A DNA stretch of 64,000 nucleotides, from assembly GCA_049670505.1 (NCBI GenBank), contig JBATTK010000106.1:30214-94213 (forward strand). The letters are read 5' to 3'. A model generated the notes under the pieces. That model was given only the letters and a program-made list of their open reading frames with translations, was not told the DNA's origin and ran no database searches. The DNA comes from JBATTK01 sp049670505 (lineage in GTDB: Bacteria; Bacteroidota; Bacteroidia; Flavobacteriales; Flavobacteriaceae). The position numbers and the translations under genes are program-made. Below are positions 17,340 through 26,277 of this stretch, in pieces (position 1 is the stretch's first letter; every line of letters begins with the position of its first letter).

Positions 17340-17630
17340 CTGAATGCTGCAAACCGTATACCATCTTTTCAAAGATGAAGGACAAAAGACAAAGGACGAA
17401 ACCTTGAACTTTGAACTAGAAACTGCGAACTGCATACTGAAGACCATCTTTCCAAAGACCGAAGACAAATGGTAAAAGACAAAAGATGAAAGAGAAAAGA
17501 CGAAAGACCGGAAACTAGAAACCGGAAGCTAGAAACGGTACAACTGCCGACTGTCAATGCATACTGAAGACTATCTTTCCAAAGACAAAGGAAAAAAGAC
17601 AAAAAAACCAGAAACTAGAAACCAAGCCTT
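17340..17630. repeat. Purine-rich degenerate intergenic repeats (three imperfect copies)
   Basis: The block is dominated by short words such as GAAACTAGAAAC, AAAGACAAAGG and GAACTTTGAAC. A 28-nt stretch at 17432-17459 recurs at 17559-17586 with a single difference, and a more diverged copy of its core is at 17361-17375. Each copy is followed by AAGACAAAAGA-type and GAAACTAGAAAC-type tracts. No convincing protein is encoded. The block fills the space between acs and the convergent Nramp-like gene. Confidence 0.75.
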
Positions 17631-17633
17631 GAA

Positions 17634-18887
17634 CTAAAAAAGAACCATCCAGCAGTAATAAATTGCAAATAAGGACAAGAAAATGATTCCGGCGTAGGTT
17701 AGGACCCGCAACCCTTTCTTGGGCCGGAATGCTTTGGGAAGATCATCGCTCATCACATTTTTAAGGTTCATATAGCCCACTACCGGTGCCAATACAAAAG
17801 AGACGAAAGTAGCCAGTGCCACCAACCGTCCCATATTGGCGCCAAAAGCCGAAATGACGACATAGTTGATAATGGCCAGGGCAATTACTCCAATGGTGAA
17901 ATATAATTTCTTATGGTACTTTTTATCCTTAAGGAATAAGAGTTCCGCAATATCCACGCTTACACGGGCTACGGCGTCATGGGCGGTCATACATGTACTG
18001 AACATAGTGGCAAAAGCGGATACTGCAATAAAGATATATGCCCAGGACCCAATATTGGAGGTGAACAAGTTCACCAGTTGGTCTGCAAAGATAGTAGCAT
18101 TACCACTGATTTCCGTATTTGTACCATAAAGGGTCATCCACCCGATGACCATAAAAAAGATGGCAAATAAAGCGGTCATTACATATCCCCAATTAAATTC
18201 CTGAAGCGCCTCTTGTAAGGAGAGTTTTCGTTGGGTGATTTTGTATTTTTCAATGCTCCAAAGGCTCACCCAGCTAGAAGCTTCAACAGCCGTGGGCATC
18301 CACCCCACCAGCCCGATCAAGAATAAGACGCCTACCTCATTAAAAAGGGTGGGTGGTTCAAAATTTGGTACGGCGGTCACTTTTCCGTTAAAAACGACCA
18401 AAGCAGTAGTTACAATCAGTGCAACGAACAAAACAGAAACTACAAATTTTAAGGAAGTCTCCAGAAACCTATAGCGTCCAATAATCAATAGGATACTTAT
18501 AAATACAAATAGTCCTAAAGCGACCGTGCTTACCGGAACATCGGGAATTTTGAATAGATTAATGAACAAACCGGAGGTAACTACGTACAACGCGGCCAAA
18601 ATAGTAAAAGTGGTAATCAATGTGATAAGAGCATACAACCATAGATACCCCTTGCCTCTATTAAGATAGCCCTGAATGAGGCTTTTATCGGTCACATTGG
18701 TATAACGTATACCAAATTCAAAAAAAGGATATTTTAGGAGGTTGGCCAAAACGATAGGAATAACCATAATCCAACCGTATATAGCGCCTGCCTTGGTAGA
18801 CAATACCAAATGGGATGTACCGATGGCCATACTTGCAAATAAAAGTCCGGGGCCTAAATTTCTGAGCAGCGTTTTTATTTTGGACAT
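17634..18887 (-). CDS. Nramp-family (SLC11-like) transporter lacking the DPGN motif
   Basis: A 417-aa inner-membrane protein with about 11 membrane segments. The start GPGLLFASMAIGTSHLV aligns with Nramp TM1, but the metal-binding DPGN is absent (AIGTSH instead). TM6 reads GWMPTAVEASSW rather than the MPHN form. The fold assignment is good, but transport of Mn2+ or Fe2+ by the canonical site cannot be assumed. Related divergent clades carry Mg2+ or have unknown substrates. It runs convergently towards acs. Confidence 0.8.
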   Translation of the reverse strand: MSKIKTLLRNLGPGLLFASMAIGTSHLVLSTKAGAIYGWIMVIPIVLANLLKYPFFEFGIRYTNVTDKSLIQGYLNRGKGYLWLYALITLITTFTILAALYVVTSGLFINLFKIPDVPVSTVALGLFVFISILLIIGRYRFLETSLKFVVSVLFVALIVTTALVVFNGKVTAVPNFEPPTLFNEVGVLFLIGLVGWMPTAVEASSWVSLWSIEKYKITQRKLSLQEALQEFNWGYVMTALFAIFFMVIGWMTLYGTNTEISGNATIFADQLVNLFTSNIGSWAYIFIAVSAFATMFSTCMTAHDAVARVSVDIAELLFLKDKKYHKKLYFTIGVIALAIINYVVISAFGANMGRLVALATFVSFVLAPVVGYMNLKNVMSDDLPKAFRPKKGLRVLTYAGIIFLSLFAIYYCWMVLF

Positions 18888-19061
18888 GCTTATGCGGTTC
18901 GGTTTTCAGGACTAAAATAGTTCTTTTTTGTCAACCTCAAGATTCTCCCGCCCTTGGGTCGAAGCTTGCCTAGGGCATACCTTCCAGCTTATAGGCAGAG
19001 TCGGTTTCAAGAAGTTCTTATTGAATGCAGTGGCATACCTTTGGGAAATCATGGAGAATAA

Positions 19062-19697
19062 TTATTTTATTTCAATCTTTTCCCCGTAAAATTTAGGCTG
19101 AGTATTCAGTAATAGATCTATAAATACCTTTACCCGCGCAAAATATTCCCTGAAATGTACTTTTAGGCCCTGTTTTCCGGATATATCGGTCGCATTGAAG
19201 CCAATAGCGGAAAGTCCTTTCTTTTCGGCTAGATAAATAGCGCGTTCGTTATGAAATTTTTGGGAAATAACCGTCACACTATCCTGTCCAAAAATCTCCC
19301 TGGCCCGTACCATAGAATCCAAAGTGCGGAACCCGGCATAGTCCAAGAATATTTTTTCTTCGGGAATACCGCCGGCGATCAAGTCTTTTTTAATTGTTTT
19401 AGGTTCATTGTAATAGGCAGTTCCATTGTCTCCACTAACAAGAACGAATTCTATCTTTTTGGCCCTGAACAGTTTTAGGGCCGCATTGATACGAAATGTA
19501 TAGTAAGGATTAGGATTACCGTCCGTGAGCCTTTTGGAAGTGCCCAATACAATACCCACCCTATTTTTCTTTATGGTATCTATACGTTCAAATGTTTTGC
19601 CTTCCACGGATTTTGCTATAGTAAAATTGCATATGAACAGGATTAGCATCGGAATTGTAAGAATAGCGATTAGAATGTAGCGATACCTCTTTTTCAT
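19062..19697 (-). CDS. SanA/ElyC/YdcF-family membrane-anchored protein (DUF218)
   Basis: A 211-aa protein with one N-terminal membrane anchor (about residues 7-28) and an extracytoplasmic DUF218 domain. Visible family features are VGIVLGTSKR, YYTFRINAALKLF, VSGDNG and SQKFHNERA. SanA-like proteins affect envelope integrity and vancomycin tolerance in enterobacteria; the biochemical activity is unknown. It stands as a single gene. Confidence 0.85.
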   Translation of the reverse strand: MKKRYRYILIAILTIPMLILFICNFTIAKSVEGKTFERIDTIKKNRVGIVLGTSKRLTDGNPNPYYTFRINAALKLFRAKKIEFVLVSGDNGTAYYNEPKTIKKDLIAGGIPEEKIFLDYAGFRTLDSMVRAREIFGQDSVTVISQKFHNERAIYLAEKKGLSAIGFNATDISGKQGLKVHFREYFARVKVFIDLLLNTQPKFYGEKIEIK

Positions 19698-19908
19698 GTG
19701 CGGATAGGAATAGAATTTAAAGGTAATGAAATGAAGGTAATTCTTTTCGGAAACTAATTTGCTAAAAAAGCACTACATGGGAGCGTGCCGGATTCAACTT
19801 TTATTAACGCAGGATACTAATATTTAATTATTAGTCAACATTTTCTTTACCGTTAGGTACATAGTATATACTTTTCAATGCTATAACTTTCCCCATTGGT
19901 TTTCTATT

Positions 19909-20385
19909 ATGGACGAAAGACAACGCGCCGTACTTAAGGATAGATTTTTGGGATACTCCCTAGATCGTTCCAACTATTTTGGAGTTAAGGAATTCCAAAA
20001 AAAATTCCCGCGTCTTATTAGTAATCCTGACGACCTTAATTTGTTGGTTCAAGAAATTATAGACCATGATGCCAATTTATTGGATACGCTAAGTGCAAAC
20101 GGATCCCCTATTTTCTTGCTTTGTTCAAAACCTTTTGCAAGAACTTTTCTTAATCGAGGAGGCTTTATAGCGTTATATGATAAGGAGGAAGAGGATTGGA
20201 AATCTTTGTTCCGGCATCTATGGAAAAATAATACGCCTTCAAAATTACAGGGGACAGGGCTAAAAAGAAATGATCTAGCGCCACATAAAAGAGATCGGTA
20301 CCATTATATGTTTGTAATCATGTCCATTTTAAGCTTTTGTTATGTATTGTATGATATTTTTGAAAGGATTCATAAGTGGTTTTAG
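19909..20385 (+). CDS. Hypothetical tail-anchored protein
   Basis: A 158-aa protein of no recognised family. It is soluble and charged for residues 1-130. One C-terminal hydrophobic segment follows (about 132-150, YMFVIMSILSFCYVLYDIF) and ends in a short basic tail, the pattern of a tail-anchored membrane protein. The ATG at 19909 follows a long AT-rich leader. Codon use resembles its neighbours, so it is probably real. Confidence 0.6.
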   Translation: MDERQRAVLKDRFLGYSLDRSNYFGVKEFQKKFPRLISNPDDLNLLVQEIIDHDANLLDTLSANGSPIFLLCSKPFARTFLNRGGFIALYDKEEEDWKSLFRHLWKNNTPSKLQGTGLKRNDLAPHKRDRYHYMFVIMSILSFCYVLYDIFERIHKWF

Positions 20386-20679
20386 CCCTGATATATTCCT
20401 CCACTAATTTTAGTAAAGAGATTGCAAAAGAAAGATTTAGTAGACCCCATAGTATTGATTTTTGCCCTGGTTTCCTCCAAAATGCACATACTATGGATAA
20501 AATCATATTGTAATTCGTCAGTTTTCCATAATCAAATAAGGATACGTAACTAGAATTATAATGGATATAAAAAAGCAAAGCAGTGCCAAAGCGGTTATAT
20601 AGTGAACTACTAAAAACCGCCGAAAACTCCGCAAGTTGTCCAATAGAATTTCTTTCAAAATCAGTTTTTTAAACTTGTT

Positions 20680-20850
20680 TTAATCAAAGGCAAAGCCCGT
20701 TGAAACCCTAAAAATAAAGGCATAAAGAACTACAAGGAACATTAGGAAACTGAACCAGGCAAAAAACTTGAAATATTTCCTAACAATAAAGCTCCCTATG
20801 TTTCGAAACCCCTCTAAGTAAATTTCCTTAATAAGTAAAACTGTTTTCAT
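20680..20850 (-). CDS. Short single-TM flavobacterial membrane protein (56 aa, DUF6747-like)
   Basis: This minus-strand frame from ATG 20850 to TAA 20680 encodes 56 aa. A charged amphipathic start (KTVLLIKEIYLEGFRN) is followed by a membrane segment around residues 31-47 and the ending FRVSTGFAFD. An in-frame ATG also exists at 20859. The peptide resembles a small conserved membrane protein widespread in Flavobacteriaceae; the DUF number is from memory and tentative. It is the only gene I can support in the gap 20386-21120, whose remainder looks non-coding. Confidence 0.6.
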   Translation of the reverse strand: MKTVLLIKEIYLEGFRNIGSFIVRKYFKFFAWFSFLMFLVVLYAFIFRVSTGFAFD

Positions 20851-21120
20851 AAGTATCATTTTAAAAGTTAGTAATAGGATGACAAATTTCGTTCCCGGTT
20901 TAGTGAAAAGGCGGAATTTTGGCCAAAGCCATAAAAAAATCTGTTGAAATACCGGATTTCGATTTTATGACCTAGTTTAATGGTAGTTAAAGGATTTTAA
21001 TAGGTTGGTTTGCAAAAACCAAAATTTACCGAAGTGTACCGTACAAGCAAGGGCTAGGGTAGGGATACGGAAAACAGTATCTTAGATACTTGTTCAACCC
21101 TTCCAAAGTCGTAGAAATAC

Positions 21121-22128
21121 ATGAAAATACTTTCCAGAGTCCTTAAGGGCCTCCTTATTGGTATAACCCTACTAGGACTTACATATTTCCTAGGGCCAAA
21201 GACAGAAGCACCAAATCTTGACAGAACCCTCCCGGAAGTAGATGCCGCCCCACTTGAATTGGAAAAAATGATTAAAGAAAAAGAAGCTGCGGTTGGTGGT
21301 ATAAAAACGGACAATGAATCCAGGATTGTTTGGTACGATAGCATTCCCTCCAAAACCACATATAGTATGGTCTATTTACATGGATGGTCGGCAAGCAGCA
21401 AGGAAGGGGACCCCATACACCTGGAAATAGCAAAAAAATATGGCTGTAACCTGTATTTGCCAAGATTGGCCGGTCATGGATTAAACGAAAAAGAACCTAT
21501 GTTGCATTTAACGGCCAATGCTATTATCGATTCTGCCAAAGAAGCCATTGCCATAGCAAAACAACTGGGAGAAAAAGTGATCGTCATGGCTACATCAACT
21601 GGTGGGACATTGGCATTACACTTAGTAGGGGGCGATAAAGATATCGCAGGGGTGCTGTTGTTTTCCCCTAACATAGAAATCTATGATAAAAATGCTAAAT
21701 TATTAGCGGGCCCTTGGGGTCTACAGCTCGCCAAAATAGTAAAAAAGGGAGATTATCATGAGTTTACCGCCACTCCTATGAAAAAGAAATATTGGACGTC
21801 CAAATATAGGGTAGAAGCATTGACACAGCTACAGGCACTGATCGATCATACCATGACAAAGGAAACTTTTGAACGTATGACGCGACCTGCTTTTGTGGGC
21901 TATTTTTATAAAAACGAGGCTATACAGGATAGGGTAATATCCATACCCGCAGTGTTAAAAATGTTTGACGAATTGGGAACGGATACCGCAGCAAAACGGA
22001 AAGTAGCTTTTCCTAATGTAGATGATCACGTAATGACATCTTCCATCACATCCAAAGATTTGGATGCCGTACTAAGGGAAACTTCAAAATTCCTGGAAGA
22101 AGTATTGCGGATGGAACCAATACGGTAA
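21121..22128 (+). CDS. Alpha/beta hydrolase (serine aminopeptidase S33/lipase-like), membrane-anchored
   Basis: A 335-aa protein with an N-terminal hydrophobic anchor (about residues 8-25). The hydrolase fold shows the oxyanion motif YLHGWSAS near residue 85. The nucleophile elbow MATSTGGT puts the serine at S159, an ATSTG variant of GxSxG. A C-terminal VDDHVMTS carries the probable catalytic His near residue 303. It is likely a periplasmic esterase or lipase; the substrate cannot be told. It is convergent with the LytTR gene. Confidence 0.82.
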   Translation: MKILSRVLKGLLIGITLLGLTYFLGPKTEAPNLDRTLPEVDAAPLELEKMIKEKEAAVGGIKTDNESRIVWYDSIPSKTTYSMVYLHGWSASSKEGDPIHLEIAKKYGCNLYLPRLAGHGLNEKEPMLHLTANAIIDSAKEAIAIAKQLGEKVIVMATSTGGTLALHLVGGDKDIAGVLLFSPNIEIYDKNAKLLAGPWGLQLAKIVKKGDYHEFTATPMKKKYWTSKYRVEALTQLQALIDHTMTKETFERMTRPAFVGYFYKNEAIQDRVISIPAVLKMFDELGTDTAAKRKVAFPNVDDHVMTSSITSKDLDAVLRETSKFLEEVLRMEPIR

Positions 22129-22169
22129 ATACAATAGTATCGTTTACAGGAACGAATCTTGGGAAACTA

Positions 22170-23288
22170 TCATAGATTCAACCACTGCTTAAATTCCGAA
22201 GCTCTGTTTTTACTGATAATAATATCGACCTCGGAATTAGGGTTTACCACTATTTTTAGTTGATTGTTTCCATATCGAATGATTTTTTCTATAGCGGATA
22301 TGGCCACAATGAACTGTCTGTTCGCCCTATAAAAATAGCTTCCGTCCAAACTAGAAAACAATTCGTCGAGACTATTGTTGGCCGTGGAACGCTTACCATC
22401 AAAACTAACCACATAGGTTATGGTGTGTTCCATAAAGATATAGGCAATATCTTCTGTTGGAATGGGCAAAAGCTCGTTTCGTAAATAGGTTAGGATTCTT
22501 TTTTTTCCTTTTTCCACGGTATTCGGATTTGCTTTGACCTCCGGGTTCCCTTCATTTACTTTCTGTTGATACCTATCCAGTGCGCTATTTAATTTGGCCA
22601 GATTGATCACTTCGTTCTCCAGCTTTTGATTTTTGATTTCGAGCCTCTTTTCATAAGTACTTCCAATAAGTCGCACCGTGATAACGGAGGAAAGTATAAT
22701 AAAGAAACCCATGATGGTAAAAATCGTATAAAATTTGTTTCGTAGGCTTTCGATCTGATTGGATATTTTGGTAGTATTGGCGTGGGCGGCAATAATCCAA
22801 TCAGAATTATGTACAGGGTATAGATAAATAATTTCCGATTCGCGTTCCGTACCTTCAAAATCACGGATGCCGCCTATTTGCTGTTTGCTCATGAGAAGGT
22901 CATAAAAATCCTCGGAGCTTATATCATCCTTAACTTTTGATACAAAGGATTCATTGGGACTAACCTGTTGTCCTACTCTTTTAATATCCGGATTACAGAT
23001 TTCTGTTCCAGACCAATCGAACATACTTACCGATCCCATTTCCGTATTGGTGTTCTCAATGGCTTTTTGAATATTGCTTATAATGGAATCTTTAGGAAGT
23101 CCACTGGTGAGTTGATAGCCAATAAGCGTGGCGACTTCTTTGGCCTCCCTTTTACTGGATTCCAATTGGGCATCTAACATTTGATTGGCGCTGGCCTGTA
23201 TGAAATATTGGATCGCAATTCCCGCAATGATAACGAATATGGTGGATATCGCTAAAAAAGTAAAAAAGTACAGCCTGTCTTTTCTCAT
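22170..23288 (-). CDS. Transmembrane LytTR-family regulator with extracytoplasmic sensor
   Basis: A 372-aa one-component regulator. It has a first membrane segment (about residues 7-29), a Cache-like extracytoplasmic domain (about 30-185), and a second membrane segment (about 190-212). A coiled coil (about 215-245) and a C-terminal LytTR DNA-binding domain (about 265-370, with IAYIFMEHTITYVV and FYRANRQFIVAI) follow. Input and output are therefore in one membrane protein, with no separate kinase. It is divergent from the repeat lipoprotein at 23523, its most obvious candidate target. Confidence 0.85.
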   Translation of the reverse strand: MRKDRLYFFTFLAISTIFVIIAGIAIQYFIQASANQMLDAQLESSKREAKEVATLIGYQLTSGLPKDSIISNIQKAIENTNTEMGSVSMFDWSGTEICNPDIKRVGQQVSPNESFVSKVKDDISSEDFYDLLMSKQQIGGIRDFEGTERESEIIYLYPVHNSDWIIAAHANTTKISNQIESLRNKFYTIFTIMGFFIILSSVITVRLIGSTYEKRLEIKNQKLENEVINLAKLNSALDRYQQKVNEGNPEVKANPNTVEKGKKRILTYLRNELLPIPTEDIAYIFMEHTITYVVSFDGKRSTANNSLDELFSSLDGSYFYRANRQFIVAISAIEKIIRYGNNQLKIVVNPNSEVDIIISKNRASEFKQWLNL

Positions 23289-23345
23289 AGTATATAAGCG
23301 CCTTAAATTATGAAGTGGCTTTATGGGGATTGCTAAGATAAACTA

Positions 23346-23355
23346 TATGATCATA
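23346..23355. promoter_or_regulatory. Palindrome TATGATCATA in the LytTR/lipoprotein divergent region
   Basis: This is a perfect 10-bp palindrome in the 234-bp divergent intergenic region. It is a possible operator, but short palindromes in AT-rich DNA are common and it does not match the LytTR direct-repeat consensus. Confidence 0.2.
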
Positions 23356-23522
23356 AATACACGATTCCTTTCTTGTATTCCATTTCTTCAATTCACATAA
23401 AATCTAGGGGCTTATTATTCCCTTTTAAAGGCCATATTTCCTCTTCACGCTCTTTTTTTTATAGAACAGGCGGGTATTGCTTTGCTTTGGGGCATTATTT
23501 AACCTTATAAAATTTTAAGAAA

Positions 23523-25538
23523 ATGAAAAAGTATTTATTTTTTTTAGCAATTGTTTTTACAGTCTGGAGCTGTTCCAACGATGACGATGCTACTGATCCT
23601 TCCGATGATGACCCCAATTTGGAAGCTTCTGTGGTACTCAATGAAGTAGCATATTTAAGTGGTGAAGTAGAGCTACTGAACAACGGGGATATAAACGTAG
23701 ACTTAAGCGATTACTTTCTATGTCTAGGACCGGGAACCTATAGAAGGATTGGGGATTTGGAAGTAACGGGTAATTTAGATTTGGCACCGGGAGGGTTTTT
23801 GGTCATTGACTATGACATGCCCAATGCGGAAGGCGGATTAGGGCTTTATATCAACAATAGCGGCTTTGCAGATCCTTCAACAATTTCGGATTTTGTGCAA
23901 TGGGGCGCTGCGGGAAGCGTTCGGGAAGAAGTAGCTGTAGCCGCAGGTATTTGGGTCGCTGGAGAATTTATAGCGGTATCCGGAAACGTGGACTACGCCA
24001 TTGCCTTTGACGGCGAAGGGGATTCTGCTGCCGATTGGGCCGAAACTACAACGCCAAGTCTAGGAGCGGATAATGTAATTACCCCTCCGAGTGCGGAAGC
24101 ATCCGTTGTTTTAAACGAGGTAGGTTATTTAAATGATCAAGTTGAGTTATATAACAATGGGGATATAAACGTAGACCTAAGCGATTATTTTTTATGCTTG
24201 GGACCTGGTACGTACAGAAGAATTGGAGATTTGGAAGTAACGGGTAATTTGGATCTGGCACCGGGAGAGTTTTTGGTCATTGACTATGACATGCCCAATG
24301 CGGAAGGCGGATTAGGGCTTTATATCAACAATAGCGGTTTTGCAGATCCTTCAACAATTTCGGATTTTGTGCAATGGGGCGCTGCGGGGAGCGTTCGGGA
24401 AGAAGTTGCCGCCGCGGCAGGTATTTGGACTGCAGGTGAGTACGTAAATGTCATCGGCAATACGACCACAAGTATTATTTTTGATGGAGAAGGAGATGCA
24501 GCTTCCGATTGGTCGGAAACTGCCGAGCCTACTTTTGGAAACGCGAATTCTATGGTTGCGGTAGAAGTATCCATTGTACTGAACGAAGTTCAATATTTGG
24601 GCGATACGGTGGAACTGTACAATAGTGGTAATGTAACCATAGATTTAAGTGATTACTTTTTATGTTTGGGACCTGGCACTTACAGAAGAGTGGGGGACCT
24701 TTCTGTTGAAGGAGGTTTAGCGCTTGCACCTGGCTCCTTTTTAGTGATTACATATGACCAAATAAATACTGTTGCAGGTCAAATCAACACAGTTAATGGA
24801 ACAGGAGGCCTAGGTCTTTATATCAACAATGCAGGATTTGCGAATCCTGAATACTTAATGGATTTTGTGCAATGGGGTGCGGCAGGTAGCATACGTGAAG
24901 AAGTTGCTGTAGCTGCCGGTATTTGGACGTTGGGCGAATATGTTGCCGTAGTTTCCGATGCCGACAATAGCATTGCTTTTGATGGTGAAGGTAATGCCGC
25001 CTCTGATTGGGCAGAGACCACTACAACAACTTTCGGTGCGGCCAATACCGTAACACCTCCTATTAAATCGGTAATTCTAAATGAAGTGGAATATTTGGTA
25101 AACGATGAGATAGAATTGTACAATAATGGAGAACAAACCGTTGATCTCAGCAATTATTGGCTATGTTTTGGTCCAGGCGCCTATTTTAGAATTGGTGATG
25201 CAGCGATGACCGACATCGTTAGCGGATCTGTGAATCTTGCCCCGGGCGAATTCTTAGTACTATCCGCGGTAAGTCTAAGTGCTCCGGATGATGCCGGTGC
25301 GGTTGGCCTTTACAATACCAATACCAATTTTGCGGATTCCTCAACGATTTTAGATTTTGTGCAATGGGGTGCGGCAGGTAATGCTAGGGAAAGTGTTGCT
25401 GTAGAAGCTGGCATATGGAACGAGGGAGGTTTTGTGCCTAACGTTTCCCCCGGATCCAGTATTGCTTATGATGGTGAGGGAAATGAGTCCACGGACTGGA
25501 ACGAGGATGCCACCCCTTCCCTAGGAAGTGGTAACTAG
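23523..25538 (+). CDS. Surface lipoprotein with four lamin-tail-like (LTD) repeats
   Basis: A 671-aa protein with a lipobox VWSC (Cys17) and a short Asp-rich linker. Four repeats of about 157-166 aa begin near residues 36, 193, 350 and 516. Each starts with a (V/I)-LNEV-x-YL block followed by VELYNNG, VDLSDYFLCLGPGTY, LAPGxFLV, GLGLYINN, FVQWGAAG and a closing FDGEG motif, the beta-sandwich pattern of lamin-tail domains. Repeats 1 and 2 are nearly identical even in DNA, pointing to recent duplication. Probably an exported adhesin or scaffold. It is divergent from the transmembrane LytTR regulator. Confidence 0.8.
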   Translation: MKKYLFFLAIVFTVWSCSNDDDATDPSDDDPNLEASVVLNEVAYLSGEVELLNNGDINVDLSDYFLCLGPGTYRRIGDLEVTGNLDLAPGGFLVIDYDMPNAEGGLGLYINNSGFADPSTISDFVQWGAAGSVREEVAVAAGIWVAGEFIAVSGNVDYAIAFDGEGDSAADWAETTTPSLGADNVITPPSAEASVVLNEVGYLNDQVELYNNGDINVDLSDYFLCLGPGTYRRIGDLEVTGNLDLAPGEFLVIDYDMPNAEGGLGLYINNSGFADPSTISDFVQWGAAGSVREEVAAAAGIWTAGEYVNVIGNTTTSIIFDGEGDAASDWSETAEPTFGNANSMVAVEVSIVLNEVQYLGDTVELYNSGNVTIDLSDYFLCLGPGTYRRVGDLSVEGGLALAPGSFLVITYDQINTVAGQINTVNGTGGLGLYINNAGFANPEYLMDFVQWGAAGSIREEVAVAAGIWTLGEYVAVVSDADNSIAFDGEGNAASDWAETTTTTFGAANTVTPPIKSVILNEVEYLVNDEIELYNNGEQTVDLSNYWLCFGPGAYFRIGDAAMTDIVSGSVNLAPGEFLVLSAVSLSAPDDAGAVGLYNTNTNFADSSTILDFVQWGAAGNARESVAVEAGIWNEGGFVPNVSPGSSIAYDGEGNESTDWNEDATPSLGSGN

Positions 25539-25647
25539 GACCTAATCTATGGTCCCGAATGATATAAACAACTATTGAAGCTTATTACAACTTTCGGGGA
25601 ATTAAATTGCTATGAAGAAAAATTGATATTCTAGGTTAGTTGTAATA

Positions 25648-25693
25648 AAACCCATAGGGTAGGATCGCATGGTCATTTTTACCTTATGGGTTT
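25648..25693 (+). terminator. Long inverted repeat after the LTD lipoprotein, possible terminator
   Basis: AAACCCATAGGGTA (25648-25661) pairs with TACCTTATGGGTTT (25680-25693), with 13 Watson-Crick pairs and one G-U. The 18-nt loop ends in TTTTT, but no T-run follows the stem on the plus strand. It could terminate or protect the lipoprotein mRNA. The rest of 25539-25824 shows nothing else. Confidence 0.45.
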
Positions 25694-25824
25694 CAATAGT
25701 TATAAATGGGAACAGAAAATGTACGACTTAAAATATCTTACCTTTAAACCGTTCATTATAGGACCGTTTAAGCACTATATCCAAGTTGTACGAATTGGCA
25801 AAGTGATTAAAAATAAATGATTTA

Positions 25825-26277
25825 ATGATTAAAAAAAATAGGGGTACAGGCTTTGTCGCGCTCATTTTTATCGGAATTCTTTTACTTTGTACCTATTATA
25901 CGTACAATGTGTTTTTCAGTGACACCCGTATCATGGATATGGCGGAGGAACGTACTGATATAGCGATTAGTTCGGACAGTTTGATTTCCTCTTTTATAGT
26001 GGATGAGAATTTGGCAAATTCAAGGTATGTAGAAAAAACTATAGAAGTAGAAGGCGTTATTAGGGAAGTTAACTTTTTAAATAATAGGTATACCGTATTT
26101 TTGCAAGGAGAAAATCAAATGGCTTGTTTGATGTGCGATATGCAAACAGATCAGACCGGTAGGATAAAAAAACTAAAACTAGGCCAAACAGTGCGCTTAA
26201 AAGGAATTTGCAAAGGATTCCTTATGGACGCCATACTATTGAATTGTGTGATCATCAACAAAAAAACCAATGAATAA
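25825..26277 (+). CDS. Membrane-anchored OB-fold (tRNA_anti-like) protein
   Basis: A 150-aa protein with one N-terminal membrane segment (about residues 10-29). The C-terminal domain (about 65-145) reads like the tRNA_anti-like OB-fold family of Bacteroidota: EKTIEVEGVIREVN, a central LMCDM, and LKLGQTVRLKGICKGF. It probably lies on the periplasmic side. It overlaps the following YceI gene by 8 bp and opens a three-gene operon. The function of this OB-fold group is unknown. Confidence 0.75.
   Translation: MIKKNRGTGFVALIFIGILLLCTYYTYNVFFSDTRIMDMAEERTDIAISSDSLISSFIVDENLANSRYVEKTIEVEGVIREVNFLNNRYTVFLQGENQMACLMCDMQTDQTGRIKKLKLGQTVRLKGICKGFLMDAILLNCVIINKKTNE

Noticed and set aside
20318..20578. 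Minus-strand 86-aa reading frame
   Set aside because: Overlaps the 3' end of the better-supported plus-strand gene at 19909-20385 and shows no domain features.
24320..25153. Minus-strand frames inside the LTD lipoprotein gene
   Set aside because: They are shadows created by the repeated GC-richer codons of the real plus-strand gene.
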